A DNA stretch of 34,169 bases from positions 2,090-36,258 of the forward strand of contig JAHDFX010000037.1 of the NCBI GenBank assembly GCA_020627965.1, written 5' to 3'. The notes under the pieces are model-generated. The model was not told the origin of the DNA and did no database searches. It saw only the letters and a list, made by a program, of their open reading frames with translations. Shown piece by piece: positions 15,901 through 22,806 of this stretch. The translations under genes were made by a program, and so were the position numbers. Source of the stretch: Saprospiraceae bacterium. GTDB taxonomy: Bacteria > Bacteroidota > Bacteroidia > Chitinophagales > Saprospiraceae. Within the stretch, counting starts at the first letter, position 1; each line of letters starts with the position of its first letter.

Positions 15901-18545
15901 CTTCGCATAATGTCAGCCCTTCTGCAACCACTACATATAATGTAACAGTTACTGATGCAAATGTTGCAGAATGTTCAGACTTAGCCAGCATTACGATAAC
16001 GGTCATTCCTGAAGTTATTCCTGTCTTTAACTCAATACCAAATACATTATGTGAAAATATTGCTTTCCCCAGTTTGCCAACTACATCAGATAATGGCATA
16101 ACAGGAACCTGGTCACCATCAACTATAAGTCAGGGAATAGCTACTTACACTTTCATCCCTGATAACACAAACTCATGTGTATCCCAGACAACAATAGATA
16201 TTACGACGGTATCGCCACCGGATATAACAGACATTCAGATTGATACAGCTTCTTGTCCTATGGGGAACGATGGCAGTTTGACCATATCGGCTACTCCCGG
16301 ATCAGGAGGTGGACAGTTGATGTATAGCATAGATGGCTCAAACTTTGGTTCATCTTCCGTTTTTTCAAACTTAGCAGCAGGCGTATACTCCGTTTTTGTA
16401 ACAGATCAATCAGGTTGTACAACGACTAGTGAAGCCACAATTGCCGAAGATACTATAGCATTGGTTCTTGCAGTGATAGAACCTTCCTGCGGAGAAGCCA
16501 ATGGTAAAATAACCATAGGGGCAAGTGGAGGGGTATCTCCTTATACTTATATGTGGAGTGATGCACAGAATGGAGCAACAGCAGTAGGACTTAGCCCTGG
16601 CACTTATAGTGTAACTGTAACAGACAGCAATGGCTGTACGGCAACAGATGCGGTTACCCTCAATGGTATAGATGCGCCAACTGTAGATATTGATACCGTG
16701 ACCGATGTACTCTGTTTTGCTGAAACTACAGGCTCTATTGATGTTAGTGTTGTCGGAGGTGCCGAACCATATACCTATACATGGAATAATGGTGCAACGA
16801 CTGAAGATGTATCCAGTCTGCCAGCGGGAACTTATAGTTTGACCGTAATGGATATTGATTCTTGTATCGTCATAATTTCAACGGATATTACTGAACCAAG
16901 TGCGCTGAATTTAGGTACACCAACTATCAGTGAGCCTACTTGCAATAATACAAATGGAACAATATCTACTACTGCAAGCGGTGGAATTTCACCATATACG
17001 TATTCATTAAATGCTGGTACAGGACAAACAGATGGACAGTTTACAGGACTCTCTGCTGGCACTTATAGTATTGAAGTAACCGACGCAAATGGATGTACAG
17101 AAAGTATAGAGGTGATACTCAATGATAATGTAAATGTTCCGATAGCCACAATTATTCAGGTGATCGATGTAGATTGCTTTGGGAATTCCACAGGCTCTAT
17201 CAATATTGATGTAAATGGTGGTACGCCTCCGTATGATTTTGATTGGGATAATAATGCAATAACAGAAGACTTGGTCAACATTCCTGCAGGTACTTATACC
17301 GTCACTATTACCGATTCAAACGGCTGTACAACAACACTGAGTGAATCCGTAAATCAACCGACTGCACCTCTTGTTACAACAGGCATAAATGGGTCAGTAG
17401 TTTGTAATGGCGATACCAATGGCGAGTCCAGTGTAACAGCAAATGGAGGTACACCTCCTTACACCTATCTATGGGATGATGGACAAAGCACCGAAACAGC
17501 GACAGGGCTTATTGCTGGCACTTATTTAGTTACCGTTACGGATGCCAATAATTGTACCGCAACTAGTTCAGCTACTATTACTGAACCGCCAGTTTTAAAT
17601 ATAAATACACCAGTGGTCACCAATGCTGTTTGCAACGATGCAAATGGCTCAATAACTGTGAGTCCAACCGGAGGAATACCGCCATATACTTACTCATTAG
17701 ATGGTGGCACAGCCCAAGCTTCCAACATATTTAACGGACTCGAAGCAGGAACATATACAATCACCGTAATAGATGATAATGCCTGCACAGACAATGCCTC
17801 GGTTATCGTCGGCACTACGGGTATACCAGTATTGACTGTCGAAAATATAACTCATGTAGCCTGTTATGGAGAAGCCACAGGCTCCGTTGAACTTGCTGTA
17901 ACTGATGGCGTCCCCCCTTACAGTTTTGAATGGAGCGACGGAGGAACTGGTGATTCTCGTTCAGACCTGGAAGCAGGTATTTATGAGGTAACCGTAACAG
18001 ATATTCCGGGCTGCCAGGCAACAGTTAGTATAGAAATTTTAGAGCCCGATGAATTAGAAATTTACTGCCCTGAAGAACCAGGAGACTCTATTATAACTAT
18101 TATTGGAGGCACACCTGACTACTTCATAGAATTTTCAAGCCTTTTATTCAATGATACAATACCCGGTACTTCTGGTGATAATAATATTTCATTTTTGCCT
18201 TATGGTACTTATTATGTCACCGTTACAGATGCGAACAATTGTCAGGCTACTTGTGAGTTTATACTGGAATCTGATTGTGGCTTACCTGTTGTCCCTGATA
18301 TTATTACGCCCAATGGCGATAATGACCATCCCGATTTATATATCCTCAATATAAATCCAGATTGTCCAGTATCTATTTCTATTTACAATCGTTGGGGGGA
18401 ACGCGTTTTTGAAAAAGAGAATTATAATAATGACCCACCATGGGACGGTACTCATAAAGGGGAAAAATTACCTCCGACAGTATATTATTATATTTTAGAA
18501 CGAGATGGCATTATCCTTAAAAGGGGAGGGCTTACTATTTTTTAA
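6999..18545 (+). CDS. Giant SprB-like modular surface adhesin with LRRs, P-domain, HYR domains and CHU_C tail
   Basis: This is a 3848 aa secreted protein. Order of parts: signal peptide about 1-29; a segment resembling bacterial LRR N-caps (30-110); six 23-aa leucine-rich repeats (about 115-252); an Ig-like domain (about 285-370); a first SprB-like module (about 368-450); a Cys-rich unassigned stretch (about 450-870); a proprotein-convertase P-domain (about 950-1103); SprB-like modules; three HYR-type domains (about 1473-1725, T-T-V-V-W-T-L-T-D-D-A-G-N); mixed SprB and unassigned blocks; about nine consecutive SprB modules (about 3156-3758, core G-G-T-P-P-Y-T-Y-x-W, A-G-T-Y-x-V-T-V-T-D, N-G-C-T); and a C-terminal gliding-motility/T9SS domain (about 3760-3848: I-T-P-N-G-D-N-D, Y-N-R-W-G-E-R-V-F, W-D-G-T). 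CHU_C-type tails direct export through type IX secretion and surface attachment. The PorP/SprF gene 12 bp downstream fits an SprB-SprF pair. A role in adhesion or gliding is inferred. Confidence 0.93.
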   Translation: MSKTKRTQKQRYLVLLLCLYLMGSHATAQTRMDDSLSLVELYNTTDGPNWTITWDLNQPMDDWFGVFLTNGRVTCLDLDGNEDCSSPVASNNNLVGDLPNLNLTELQTLTLTSYQLSGNIPDFSNLPNLQFLRLFSSQLSGNIPDFSNLPNLQELSLGNNQLSGSIPDFSNLPNLQILRLGNNQLSGNIPDFSNLPNLQELSLVRNQLSGNMPDFTNLPNLINLAVPNNQLNGNMPDFSDNCPNLVYLQYFENRYTFDGIISTIAQNETLVIVHHYAPQDSIGTEQTTFINQGDNYTIDLIVDDTVTTSTYQWYKDGTAYTTTTTNELNFTNLQPSDAGTYTCEVTNPYAPELTLYTYPHTLVVNPSSFSINCSQALPATNSDGEANINLSGGLAPYEITWIGPSSGNITGANDGDNLIGSLSIGTYTFTVTDADGFNETCEVTISSICNANMGTINFTNGNNASNYIAALPSILISDEVFASDVNANDAADALNDNWESAISNNCSGLFSLTYGTINAPVDGIGGTISDLFLPDGSAYGGTVTYELVNVSDPANPATYMTNTGSQGSINGIDIGFVIPLNNSLQDDAPAPTSLNGTFYWTESLGGTASRNGVRFCFSDPLENFGAFFGDLETGNLPAEVVLLDAGDGIITAMSIPTITADPADCGNCGTGGAASNNNNFEGCGNKGTRWIGFEGYTTTPVSCMVVIVGDDDAFTGCAPDCVTGCVPDDGNSEHLSFGGASAGGFCVICTDLCEGAPLIHTTTGSTDETNPDYSKIYILADNAGTIITTSNDGDFTSSIANVTVCTEYRVHTLVYNSANPPTEITSLIVGNNINIINDGCFNPDFQTNYGCYNVCPAPEVVITPITTPNCATGADGSVEITINNGVPPYNVINTGTGIITPFSVNTNGGTTTITGLTDGNMYSFDIEDVNLCIESFAGQTFECVSLASGCQNTNDVFIPESEIVTSGIVNSGSAGIIGTGTEILSVCVLIEHPFIGDLILTLIAPDGNNILLSANNGTDFNYGDVTLGTEVCFTPTATNDITAYAGGQTGDWLPEEPTGFTSLGGVIPNGTWLLQVFDNAALDTGTLLSWSIEFDNGDCSTSIACDVTLDVGSVTCPGDSDGTLFIEILNPGTGPWTTTWTDGAGASLGPDIEVLLPTVINTPTYLITGLPEGQYVLTIMGGNCSGGLFGDSTPVTTISANTPLLETFIDPAITTPVTCNGGTDGVAETSPVGGVGSYSYLWDNNETSNVATALNAGIHTVTVTDTNGCTATNSVTITEPAPLSAIISSTPESCSGNDGTASVSATGESGTYTYQWDAATGSQTTPTATNLTAGTYFVTVTDAACGSIAEPVVVDSACNCNIIDATINVSPCNDNGTPNDPTDDYFNFTIEDIIQGDPTFSNGFTFDGTIVSPTDLSANETAGYGAGVQYTSPDIIIEDAQGGTVTLTLADLVESTCILLADLTIPATCPCVDSTPPSINCPAGVTQPTDPGECFAMPDTWLPIPGFTDDCGPISISNNQPSVFNLGTTFITYVVTDAVGNETTCSYPITIIDDEAPILDCSALGLILPADPATCSYIAVGSDFDPIASDNCNATLVNDLNSTATLDNEAFPIGTTTVVWTLTDDAGNAVSCSVDYEIQDSEPPVITNCPGTTIEIASLPDCEANVAVMPLLATDCQSFTITNDYNNTSDASDIYPEGTTTVIWTVTDASGNNATCSTDIVVESGLFASATSVDESCAGNDGSIDLTVTGGTPPYIYNWTNGQIVEDILNLSAGTYSVLVVDANDCETGVSILVNSTCDCPSGNFVNDPSGFAPICTENLTNELTDWQTVVALTNPLDAAQDPLGTGSIVYSTTLDDASGTWTPDGDLSGINGNHSGADICLIEEQIIYAYLACNGNTPGNTTDDTYELVGEFILQIWPFPDVTSNVTGCTGEVINSCPDGIPEYSTDGGATFAQTPPSLNPGDPDLIVNWQVALPGAPEGCAATGSYTLSCPCFLVWETPVIDFTPLCNGDCTGEATVFATGGTAPYNYQWDNGDMNQSANNLCAGTYEVTITDDTGCIVTGEVIINEPDFPFLNLDVVNETCAGNDGSIDLTVTGGTPPYNYIWNTGATTQDLTDLSEGTYAVTVGDINGCTLSSNATVVSDCNCNADAGTITTSTGSNTISLCVGESFSLISNNDYTLPPPQTGEVSELVYALYNCPPPASLDPLLPDPCFSGWFWAEEDFLSGDDGAINEGGIPDAFTTLGITGTNNTIWWLPITIDDGNGSIAMPNDPDGIVDIDQNNDGCYATGTPIEVTYHPDITVDFVSTCDPVSEMGNYTITISGGLGPDYTINNIGDGTISGSLITVDGGSFNIDVLNGDVIEFTVTDGGGCTYGPYAEIFVCQSNPCLVDAELTANPPLSDFPNGEYPPNTTVEFCININEYTQTSFNFLHGIVPSFGGSWTGTITPTANPMVAGNNEIGSQWAWFPGNTITYNTTGNFITDEGWWFQSTSSPAYTGGNIGALDPNDSWGDGCTRPCYQTTQAICDSTPNGVWNVDCGGCAGDPVLSVGPVGAGADIEDNAMGQTLCESQSGVWDAANGYCVFQGICEMGVGLTWEACFTLTTLDETACATNQSLDVSVMVYGDGETGAWGFGGCVLDAPVEWTGEMSTGSGNAPVIDQPANPNICFGELVTSTAVSANALPTLEYVVTDPNTPATDGWGDLILGSAPMGTFDPVVDFGLSAGDPFCVTAVQYDLEQIQSITDSILMGSISPSLTCCDLAAQNIPAFCTILQGIGINSGSDIEDLNDVHMVLQLFSPGTSFSIQGIIYQIDTINMNLALLPDTCGGGLLPICYTADVAEQACYTVAPLPVAGTNTTSESCAGNDGNASVLPSGGTPPYLYLWDAATGNQTTQTAIDLTAGIYTATITDDNGCTATIDVEIEEIDPLITNPSPDTDICETETTTISVNPTGGSGSYIYNWDNGLAPNASHNVSPSATTTYNVTVTDANVAECSDLASITITVIPEVIPVFNSIPNTLCENIAFPSLPTTSDNGITGTWSPSTISQGIATYTFIPDNTNSCVSQTTIDITTVSPPDITDIQIDTASCPMGNDGSLTISATPGSGGGQLMYSIDGSNFGSSSVFSNLAAGVYSVFVTDQSGCTTTSEATIAEDTIALVLAVIEPSCGEANGKITIGASGGVSPYTYMWSDAQNGATAVGLSPGTYSVTVTDSNGCTATDAVTLNGIDAPTVDIDTVTDVLCFAETTGSIDVSVVGGAEPYTYTWNNGATTEDVSSLPAGTYSLTVMDIDSCIVIISTDITEPSALNLGTPTISEPTCNNTNGTISTTASGGISPYTYSLNAGTGQTDGQFTGLSAGTYSIEVTDANGCTESIEVILNDNVNVPIATIIQVIDVDCFGNSTGSINIDVNGGTPPYDFDWDNNAITEDLVNIPAGTYTVTITDSNGCTTTLSESVNQPTAPLVTTGINGSVVCNGDTNGESSVTANGGTPPYTYLWDDGQSTETATGLIAGTYLVTVTDANNCTATSSATITEPPVLNINTPVVTNAVCNDANGSITVSPTGGIPPYTYSLDGGTAQASNIFNGLEAGTYTITVIDDNACTDNASVIVGTTGIPVLTVENITHVACYGEATGSVELAVTDGVPPYSFEWSDGGTGDSRSDLEAGIYEVTVTDIPGCQATVSIEILEPDELEIYCPEEPGDSIITIIGGTPDYFIEFSSLLFNDTIPGTSGDNNISFLPYGTYYVTVTDANNCQATCEFILESDCGLPVVPDIITPNGDNDHPDLYILNINPDCPVSISIYNRWGERVFEKENYNNDPPWDGTHKGEKLPPTVYYYILERDGIILKRGGLTIF
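7341..7754 (+). repeat. Six 69-bp leucine-rich-repeat units
   Basis: Units begin at 7341, 7410, 7479, 7548, 7617 and 7686, exactly 69 bp (23 codons) apart. Each starts CAATTAA and encodes Q-L-S-G-N-I-P-D-F-S-N-L-P-N-L. Units two to four are nearly identical at the DNA level, while the last two have drifted (I-P becomes M-P; the last unit inserts D-N-C-P). This pattern suggests recent unit amplification and likely strain-to-strain copy variation. Confidence 0.9.
16465..18270 (+). repeat. Consecutive SprB-type repeat array inside the adhesin gene
   Basis: About eight SprB modules of roughly 73-80 codons, plus a degenerate last one, follow each other without other domains between them. Each has an early Cys in a context such as V-x-C-x-G-x-x-x-G-S, a central G-G-T-P-P-Y, and a late Cys in the T-D-x-N-G-C-T motif. 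At the DNA level they are diverged, unlike the LRR units, so the array is older. Confidence 0.85.
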
Positions 18546-18557
18546 AATCCACCACCT

Positions 18558-19568
18558 ATGAAAAAAACACTAGCCACTATTATAATTACACTCAGTATTT
18601 TTGCGAGCCTGAGAAGTCAGCAATTACCGAAATATAGCTTCTTTGAGGATAATATGAGTGCTATAAATCCAGCATTACCCCGAACGGAATTTATGTACGA
18701 GGATTATTCTTTCTTCCTCAATGCTACTTATCGAAATCAATGGGTTGGCTTCGAACATGCGCCAAAGACTTTTCTTTTTCAGGCAGGTACCTGGCTTCCC
18801 GACTGGAGTGCAAATAATTTTTTCCAGATGTTGGGAAATACACAGGCAGGACTAGACATCGTCCATGATGAAACCGGGCCTTTTTCTTTTTCTGGTGTAT
18901 ATGGACGCCTTGGACACTTGATTTATCTCAACGAAAGTGAAAGAACATTTATATCAGGAGGGCTCAGCGTAGGTCTTAATATGCAGCGTATAAAACTGGA
19001 AGTATTATCTCCAGCCGCCCAGGCCGATCCCTATCTTCAGGGTTTATCTACTGGCACCAGTATGCTGCCAGATGCAGGAGCAGGTATAGCTTTTGCCCAT
19101 TATTTTGTAAAAGAAGGCTATCATTTTGACGACAGTCAGGGCATCTATTTTGGGGTCTCTGTACCCCAGGTACTTGGACTTAACGTTAGGTATCGACAAG
19201 AAGACGGAACGCTGGATATTCCGAGGGTTCGCCATTACAATGCTGTGTTGGGTGGACAAATTGGTCCCGAATCAGATAATTTCAGGTTCAGACCTACTTT
19301 TATTTATAAATATGTTCCTAAGGGACTGGATTATTATGGAGGAAGTATAGACCTCCTTCTTAAAAAAAGAGTTATTGTCGGTTTTGGTGCTAATTCCAAT
19401 CCAGCCATCTCAGGAAGAGCTGGTTTTTATATTCCAATGGAGGGGCCCGATAGCTCTGATAAGGCAGCTTTACGCGTTGGTTTTAATTATACCTGGCAAA
19501 TGAATGATGAAAATCTGGGAAGTGTACTGGAATTTACCGCTACTTACATGATTGATTATCAAAATTAG
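18558..19568 (+). CDS. PorP/SprF family type IX secretion-associated outer-membrane protein
   Basis: This 336 aa product has a signal peptide at about residues 1-20 (M-K-K-T-L-A-T-I-I-I-T-L-S-I-F-A) and an outer-membrane beta-barrel pattern of the PorP/SprF family. Typical features are the early N-M-S-A-I-N-P-A segment after Y-S-F-F-E-D, the Y-R-N-Q-W-V-G-F motif and the many amphipathic strands ending in F-T-A-T-Y-M-I-D-Y. Length fits the family (about 300-350 aa). In Flavobacterium johnsoniae SprF is needed to bring SprB to the surface, and such genes commonly follow large SprB-like or CHU_C-tailed genes. Here it starts 12 bp after the giant adhesin, so the pair is probably co-transcribed and dedicated. 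The exact mechanical role of SprF-like proteins is not settled. Confidence 0.92.
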   Translation: MKKTLATIIITLSIFASLRSQQLPKYSFFEDNMSAINPALPRTEFMYEDYSFFLNATYRNQWVGFEHAPKTFLFQAGTWLPDWSANNFFQMLGNTQAGLDIVHDETGPFSFSGVYGRLGHLIYLNESERTFISGGLSVGLNMQRIKLEVLSPAAQADPYLQGLSTGTSMLPDAGAGIAFAHYFVKEGYHFDDSQGIYFGVSVPQVLGLNVRYRQEDGTLDIPRVRHYNAVLGGQIGPESDNFRFRPTFIYKYVPKGLDYYGGSIDLLLKKRVIVGFGANSNPAISGRAGFYIPMEGPDSSDKAALRVGFNYTWQMNDENLGSVLEFTATYMIDYQN

Positions 19569-19583
19569 CGGTATTTTTGCCCT

Positions 19584-21374
19584 ATGGATTTAACGACGCT
19601 TTATCAAAAAAGGGCGCAGGAATTTGAGGAAACCTCAAAGCGGCTTAGAGCAAAATATGATCGCCTCGCTTTAGTGCGTTTATTGGTTTTTGTGGCAGGA
19701 GTAGTCATCTTCTTTTTGCTTTTTGGCATCAATGCCTGGTATGCCTGGGGCTTTGCGCTCTTGTTCATTATTGCTTTTGTTCGTTTTGTTATGTGGCACT
19801 TTAGCATTGCGCGTGAAGCAGATTATTACAAGCGTTTAAAAGTAATTAATGAAAATGAACAAGCTTACCTTGATGGCAATATTGAGGCATTTAATGGTGG
19901 AGAAGAATTCATAGATGCAGATCATCCTTATACCGTCGATCTGGATATTTTTGGAGAACATTCAGTTTTTCAATCTATTAACAGAACGGTTACCTCTATC
20001 GGAAAACAGGAACTCGCTGATTACTTGAGCCATCATACCGATAAAACAGAAATATTGTCTCGTCAGGAAGCAATAAAAGAACTGGCAAAAAAAGTAGACT
20101 GGCGGCAGCACTTTCAGGCAAAAGGCGCTGATGCTAATGAAGAACCTGTTTATGTAAATCGTCTGCTCAACTGGATGAAAGACGAACCTATTGTACTGGG
20201 TAATAAATTATATACACTTGCCCTTTATATCGTTCCTTTAATTATGATTGGGGTCTTGTTCATTCCTGTAGATGTCATGCCCTGGAAATATCGTTGGATA
20301 TTTTTGCTCATCCCTGGTTATTTTCTCCGACAAACGATGGAACGCATAGGTTTCATGCATGAAAAAACGGCTAAAGCTGAGGAAATGTTGAGCAATTATT
20401 CCCAACTTATTGCCCATATTGAAAAAGAAAATTTTCAATCAGATAAATTAACACAATTAAAACAATTACTTTCTACAGAAACGGGTACTGCTTCCGCACA
20501 ATTAAAAAAGTTATCCCGTATCATTAGTCAATTGAATGTTCGTTATAATGCCTTTGCTTTGGTTTTGGAATTGGGCGGGCTATGGAGCATGCAATACACC
20601 AGAAAACTGGAACGCTGGAAGGAGGCTCAGCAGGGAAATTTAGAAAAATGGTTTGAGGCTTTACGCCAATTTGATGCTTTATCAAGCACAGCCACATTGC
20701 ATTATAATCGCCCCGAATGGGCTTTCCCCGAAATTGTTGAAGATACCAAAACTGTTTTTGATGGTGAAGAAATCGGACACCCGCTGCTTCATCCTGATAC
20801 ACGAGTAGACAACGACCTCAACATTCCTCATCGAGGGCATATCAAGCTGATTACGGGTTCAAACATGGGAGGAAAAAGTACTTTTCTTCGCAGTACAGGC
20901 TTGGCAATTGTCATGGCAATGATGGGAGCACCAGTATGTGCCAGACAATTTAGAGTTCCTCTTACGCAGGTATATACTAGCATGCGGACTAAAGATGCTT
21001 TGCATGAAAGCACTTCTTCATTTTATGCCGAATTAAAGCGTTTACAGTTTATTATAAAAGCAGTTGAAAACGGTGATAACATTTTCTTTCTTTTGGATGA
21101 AATCTTGAAAGGCACCAACTCCCACGACCGTCATACAGGCTCAAAAGCATTGATCTTACAATTGGTTAAACATAAAGGTTCAGGACTCATTGCCACCCAC
21201 GACCTCGAACTCGGCCCACTTGCCGAACAACATCCAAATGATCTGGAAAATCTATGCTTTGAAGTAGAAGTAAATGGAGATGAACTGGCTTTTGATTATA
21301 AAATAAAACCAGGAGTCAGTCAGAGTCTCAACGCAACCATACTCATGAAACGAATGGGCATCAATATCCCGTAA
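19584..21374 (+). CDS. Membrane-anchored MutS-like ATPase
   Basis: This 596 aa protein has a C-terminal MutS domain V ATPase: Walker A G-S-N-M-G-G-K-S-T (425-433), a following S-x-x-D-A-L-H-E-S-T-S-S-F-type segment, Walker B F-F-L-L-D-E (501-506), E-I-L-K-G-T-N-S-x-D and I-A-T-H-D (536-540). MutS helical core elements precede it. The N-terminal mismatch-recognition domain with its F-x-E motif is absent. Two hydrophobic helices lie at about 32-48 and 51-70 and two more at about 208-228 and 234-250, so it is probably an inner-membrane protein with a cytoplasmic ATPase. Automatic annotation as mismatch repair MutS would be misleading; its function is unknown. It follows the SprF-like gene by 15 bp, possibly as the last gene of that operon, and converges with murI across a 29 bp gap with no clear terminator. 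Confidence 0.88.
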   Translation: MDLTTLYQKRAQEFEETSKRLRAKYDRLALVRLLVFVAGVVIFFLLFGINAWYAWGFALLFIIAFVRFVMWHFSIAREADYYKRLKVINENEQAYLDGNIEAFNGGEEFIDADHPYTVDLDIFGEHSVFQSINRTVTSIGKQELADYLSHHTDKTEILSRQEAIKELAKKVDWRQHFQAKGADANEEPVYVNRLLNWMKDEPIVLGNKLYTLALYIVPLIMIGVLFIPVDVMPWKYRWIFLLIPGYFLRQTMERIGFMHEKTAKAEEMLSNYSQLIAHIEKENFQSDKLTQLKQLLSTETGTASAQLKKLSRIISQLNVRYNAFALVLELGGLWSMQYTRKLERWKEAQQGNLEKWFEALRQFDALSSTATLHYNRPEWAFPEIVEDTKTVFDGEEIGHPLLHPDTRVDNDLNIPHRGHIKLITGSNMGGKSTFLRSTGLAIVMAMMGAPVCARQFRVPLTQVYTSMRTKDALHESTSSFYAELKRLQFIIKAVENGDNIFFLLDEILKGTNSHDRHTGSKALILQLVKHKGSGLIATHDLELGPLAEQHPNDLENLCFEVEVNGDELAFDYKIKPGVSQSLNATILMKRMGINIP

Positions 21375-21403
21375 GGGGGCAATAGCATTGACCAATATTG
21401 AGA

Positions 21404-22207
21404 TCAGACCCAAATAGCACAATGATCTAAGTCTATACTCTCTTCGTAAAAAATACGGGTAGTTTCTTCAAAAGAACGGGTGTAATCAGACACATAGAAC
21501 TGGTGAGGCTTGCGACGTTTGTCATTGAGTAGCTTATACTGCGTCAATAATGTGCGAACCTGATCTGCAACCACATCTATAGAATCAAATATACGAACAT
21601 CCTCACCCAGGAAAGCCTTGATCTCAGGGCGGATAAGCGGATAATGTGTGCAGGCCAACAGCAGGGCTTCCATATTATCAAAGTCTGATCTGCCCAGATA
21701 ATCTTCAATGATAGCTCGACTGATCTTATTTTCAAAATAGCCTTCTTCGATCATAGGAACAAGTAAAGGGGTAGCCATAGAAGCTACAGTCAAACCAGGT
21801 TGTTTTTCCAATAATTTTCGCTGGTAAATCCCTGTGTTTATGGTGGCTTTAGTCGCAATGACACCGACTTTATCGTATTGCTGACCAACTACAGCTTCTA
21901 CAAGCGGATCAACAACATTAACAAAGATGGTTTGCCCTTTAAAAAAATCGATCAATACTTCAGATGCAGCAGAAGAAGCAGAGTTGCAGGCTATAACAAT
22001 CATTTTGCAACCCTTTTCTAAAAGGAACTTTGTGATCGTAATACAATAATAACGGATAGCATCGACAGATTTATCGCCGTAAGGAAGGTGGGCAGTGTCG
22101 CCAAAATAGATGATCTCCTCATTCGGGAGATGCTTAGTAATAGCATTGGCGACCGTCAGGCCGCCAATGCCGGAATCAAATATTCCAATAGGTTGTATAT
22201 TTTTCAA
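21404..22207 (-). CDS. murI: Glutamate racemase
   Basis: This 267 aa enzyme interconverts L- and D-glutamate in the cytoplasm and so supplies D-Glu for peptidoglycan. The family signature is complete: I-G-I-F-D-S-G-I-G-G-L-T-V near the N-terminus (Asp11, Ser12), Y-F-G-D-T-A-H-L-P-Y-G, the first catalytic Cys74 in I-A-C-N-S-A-S, and the second Cys186 in L-L-L-A-C-T-H-Y-P-L. Length is normal. Its start lies 7 bp after the stop of the third OmpH/Skp-like gene, so it is the last gene of the bamA-skp cluster. This bamA/ompH/murI order is common in Bacteroidota and links envelope protein assembly to cell-wall precursor supply. Confidence 0.96.
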   Translation of the reverse strand: MKNIQPIGIFDSGIGGLTVANAITKHLPNEEIIYFGDTAHLPYGDKSVDAIRYYCITITKFLLEKGCKMIVIACNSASSAASEVLIDFFKGQTIFVNVVDPLVEAVVGQQYDKVGVIATKATINTGIYQRKLLEKQPGLTVASMATPLLVPMIEEGYFENKISRAIIEDYLGRSDFDNMEALLLACTHYPLIRPEIKAFLGEDVRIFDSIDVVADQVRTLLTQYKLLNDKRRKPHQFYVSDYTRSFEETTRIFYEESIDLDHCAIWV

Positions 22208-22214
22208 GCGATGA

Positions 22215-22715
22215 TTAGTTTACTTTCGCTTTTACTTTGCTGGAAATATCTGTAGAAGGATCTGCATATAAGATTACACTGGAATCCAGAATAAATTTGT
22301 ACCCACTCTCTTTAGCTATAGCATCTACAGCCGACTGGAAATCGGAAAGTAGTGGACGCATCAAACTTTCTTCTTTTTCAATGATTTTTGACTGTGCTTC
22401 TCTTCTTTCTTTATCAATCGCAAGTGCTTCTTTCTGAATCTCTGCACTGAGCGCATTAATATCGTTTTGTGTCATACTGCCACTGGCAGCACGTTTTTCA
22501 CCGTCTTGTATCTTTTGTTGTAATCTTGTTTCCTTTGCTATAATAGCATCACTGAGTTGCTTGGCATAAGTTTCTGCCTGGCTTTTAGCAGCCTGTGTAG
22601 ATGCCATGCCTGCAAATATTTCTTGTGAGTTCATATAACCGACCTGCGCTTGTGAAACGATAGCGACTAAGCAAAACAAGGCGATTAACCCACTTATTTT
22701 TGATGTAAAATTCAT
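22215..22715 (-). CDS. OmpH/Skp family periplasmic chaperone, paralog 3
   Basis: This 166 aa product has a signal peptide at about residues 1-23 (ending V-S-Q-A-Q), then the OmpH start V-G-Y-M-N-S-Q-E-I-F, a long charged coiled-coil hairpin (about 45-120), and the closing strand G-Y-K-F-I-L-D-S-S-V-I-L-Y-A-D. Skp-type proteins bind unfolded outer-membrane proteins in the periplasm and pass them to BamA. It is closer to the paralog at 22804-23322 (shared M-T-Q-N and D-S-S-x-x-L-Y-A motifs) than to the one next to bamA, so it probably arose by local duplication. A palindromic 88 bp gap separates it from that paralog; murI follows after 7 bp. Confidence 0.92.
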   Translation of the reverse strand: MNFTSKISGLIALFCLVAIVSQAQVGYMNSQEIFAGMASTQAAKSQAETYAKQLSDAIIAKETRLQQKIQDGEKRAASGSMTQNDINALSAEIQKEALAIDKERREAQSKIIEKEESLMRPLLSDFQSAVDAIAKESGYKFILDSSVILYADPSTDISSKVKAKVN

Positions 22716-22737
22716 AATTATTTATGTTGTTTAGATG

Positions 22738-22806
22738 TATTAAGTAATTGAATTGATCGAGTAATTAAGTCATAGTCTCACTTAACATACTCAATATACT
22801 TAATTA
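22738..22806. repeat. Intergenic imperfect palindrome of TTAAGTA/ATTGA-type words
   Basis: A left arm 22738-22770 and a right arm 22780-22806 are imperfect reverse complements. Shared words are ATTAAGTA, ATTGA and TTAAGT, with a few small gaps, around a loop of roughly nine bases. It lies between two skp paralogs and overlaps the stop codon of the upstream one (22804-22806). It may act as an intercistronic hairpin. Its architecture matches the palindromes at 6811-6974 and 28973-29060, although the sequence differs. Confidence 0.6.

Noticed and set aside
8792-18021. Many antisense and out-of-frame ORFs of 60-120 aa across the adhesin gene
   Set aside because: They lack family motifs or signal sequences and follow from the composition of the repeats in the real frame.
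19584-21374. Calling the MutS-like gene a mismatch-repair mutS
   Set aside because: The mismatch-recognition domain and F-x-E motif are missing and membrane helices are present.
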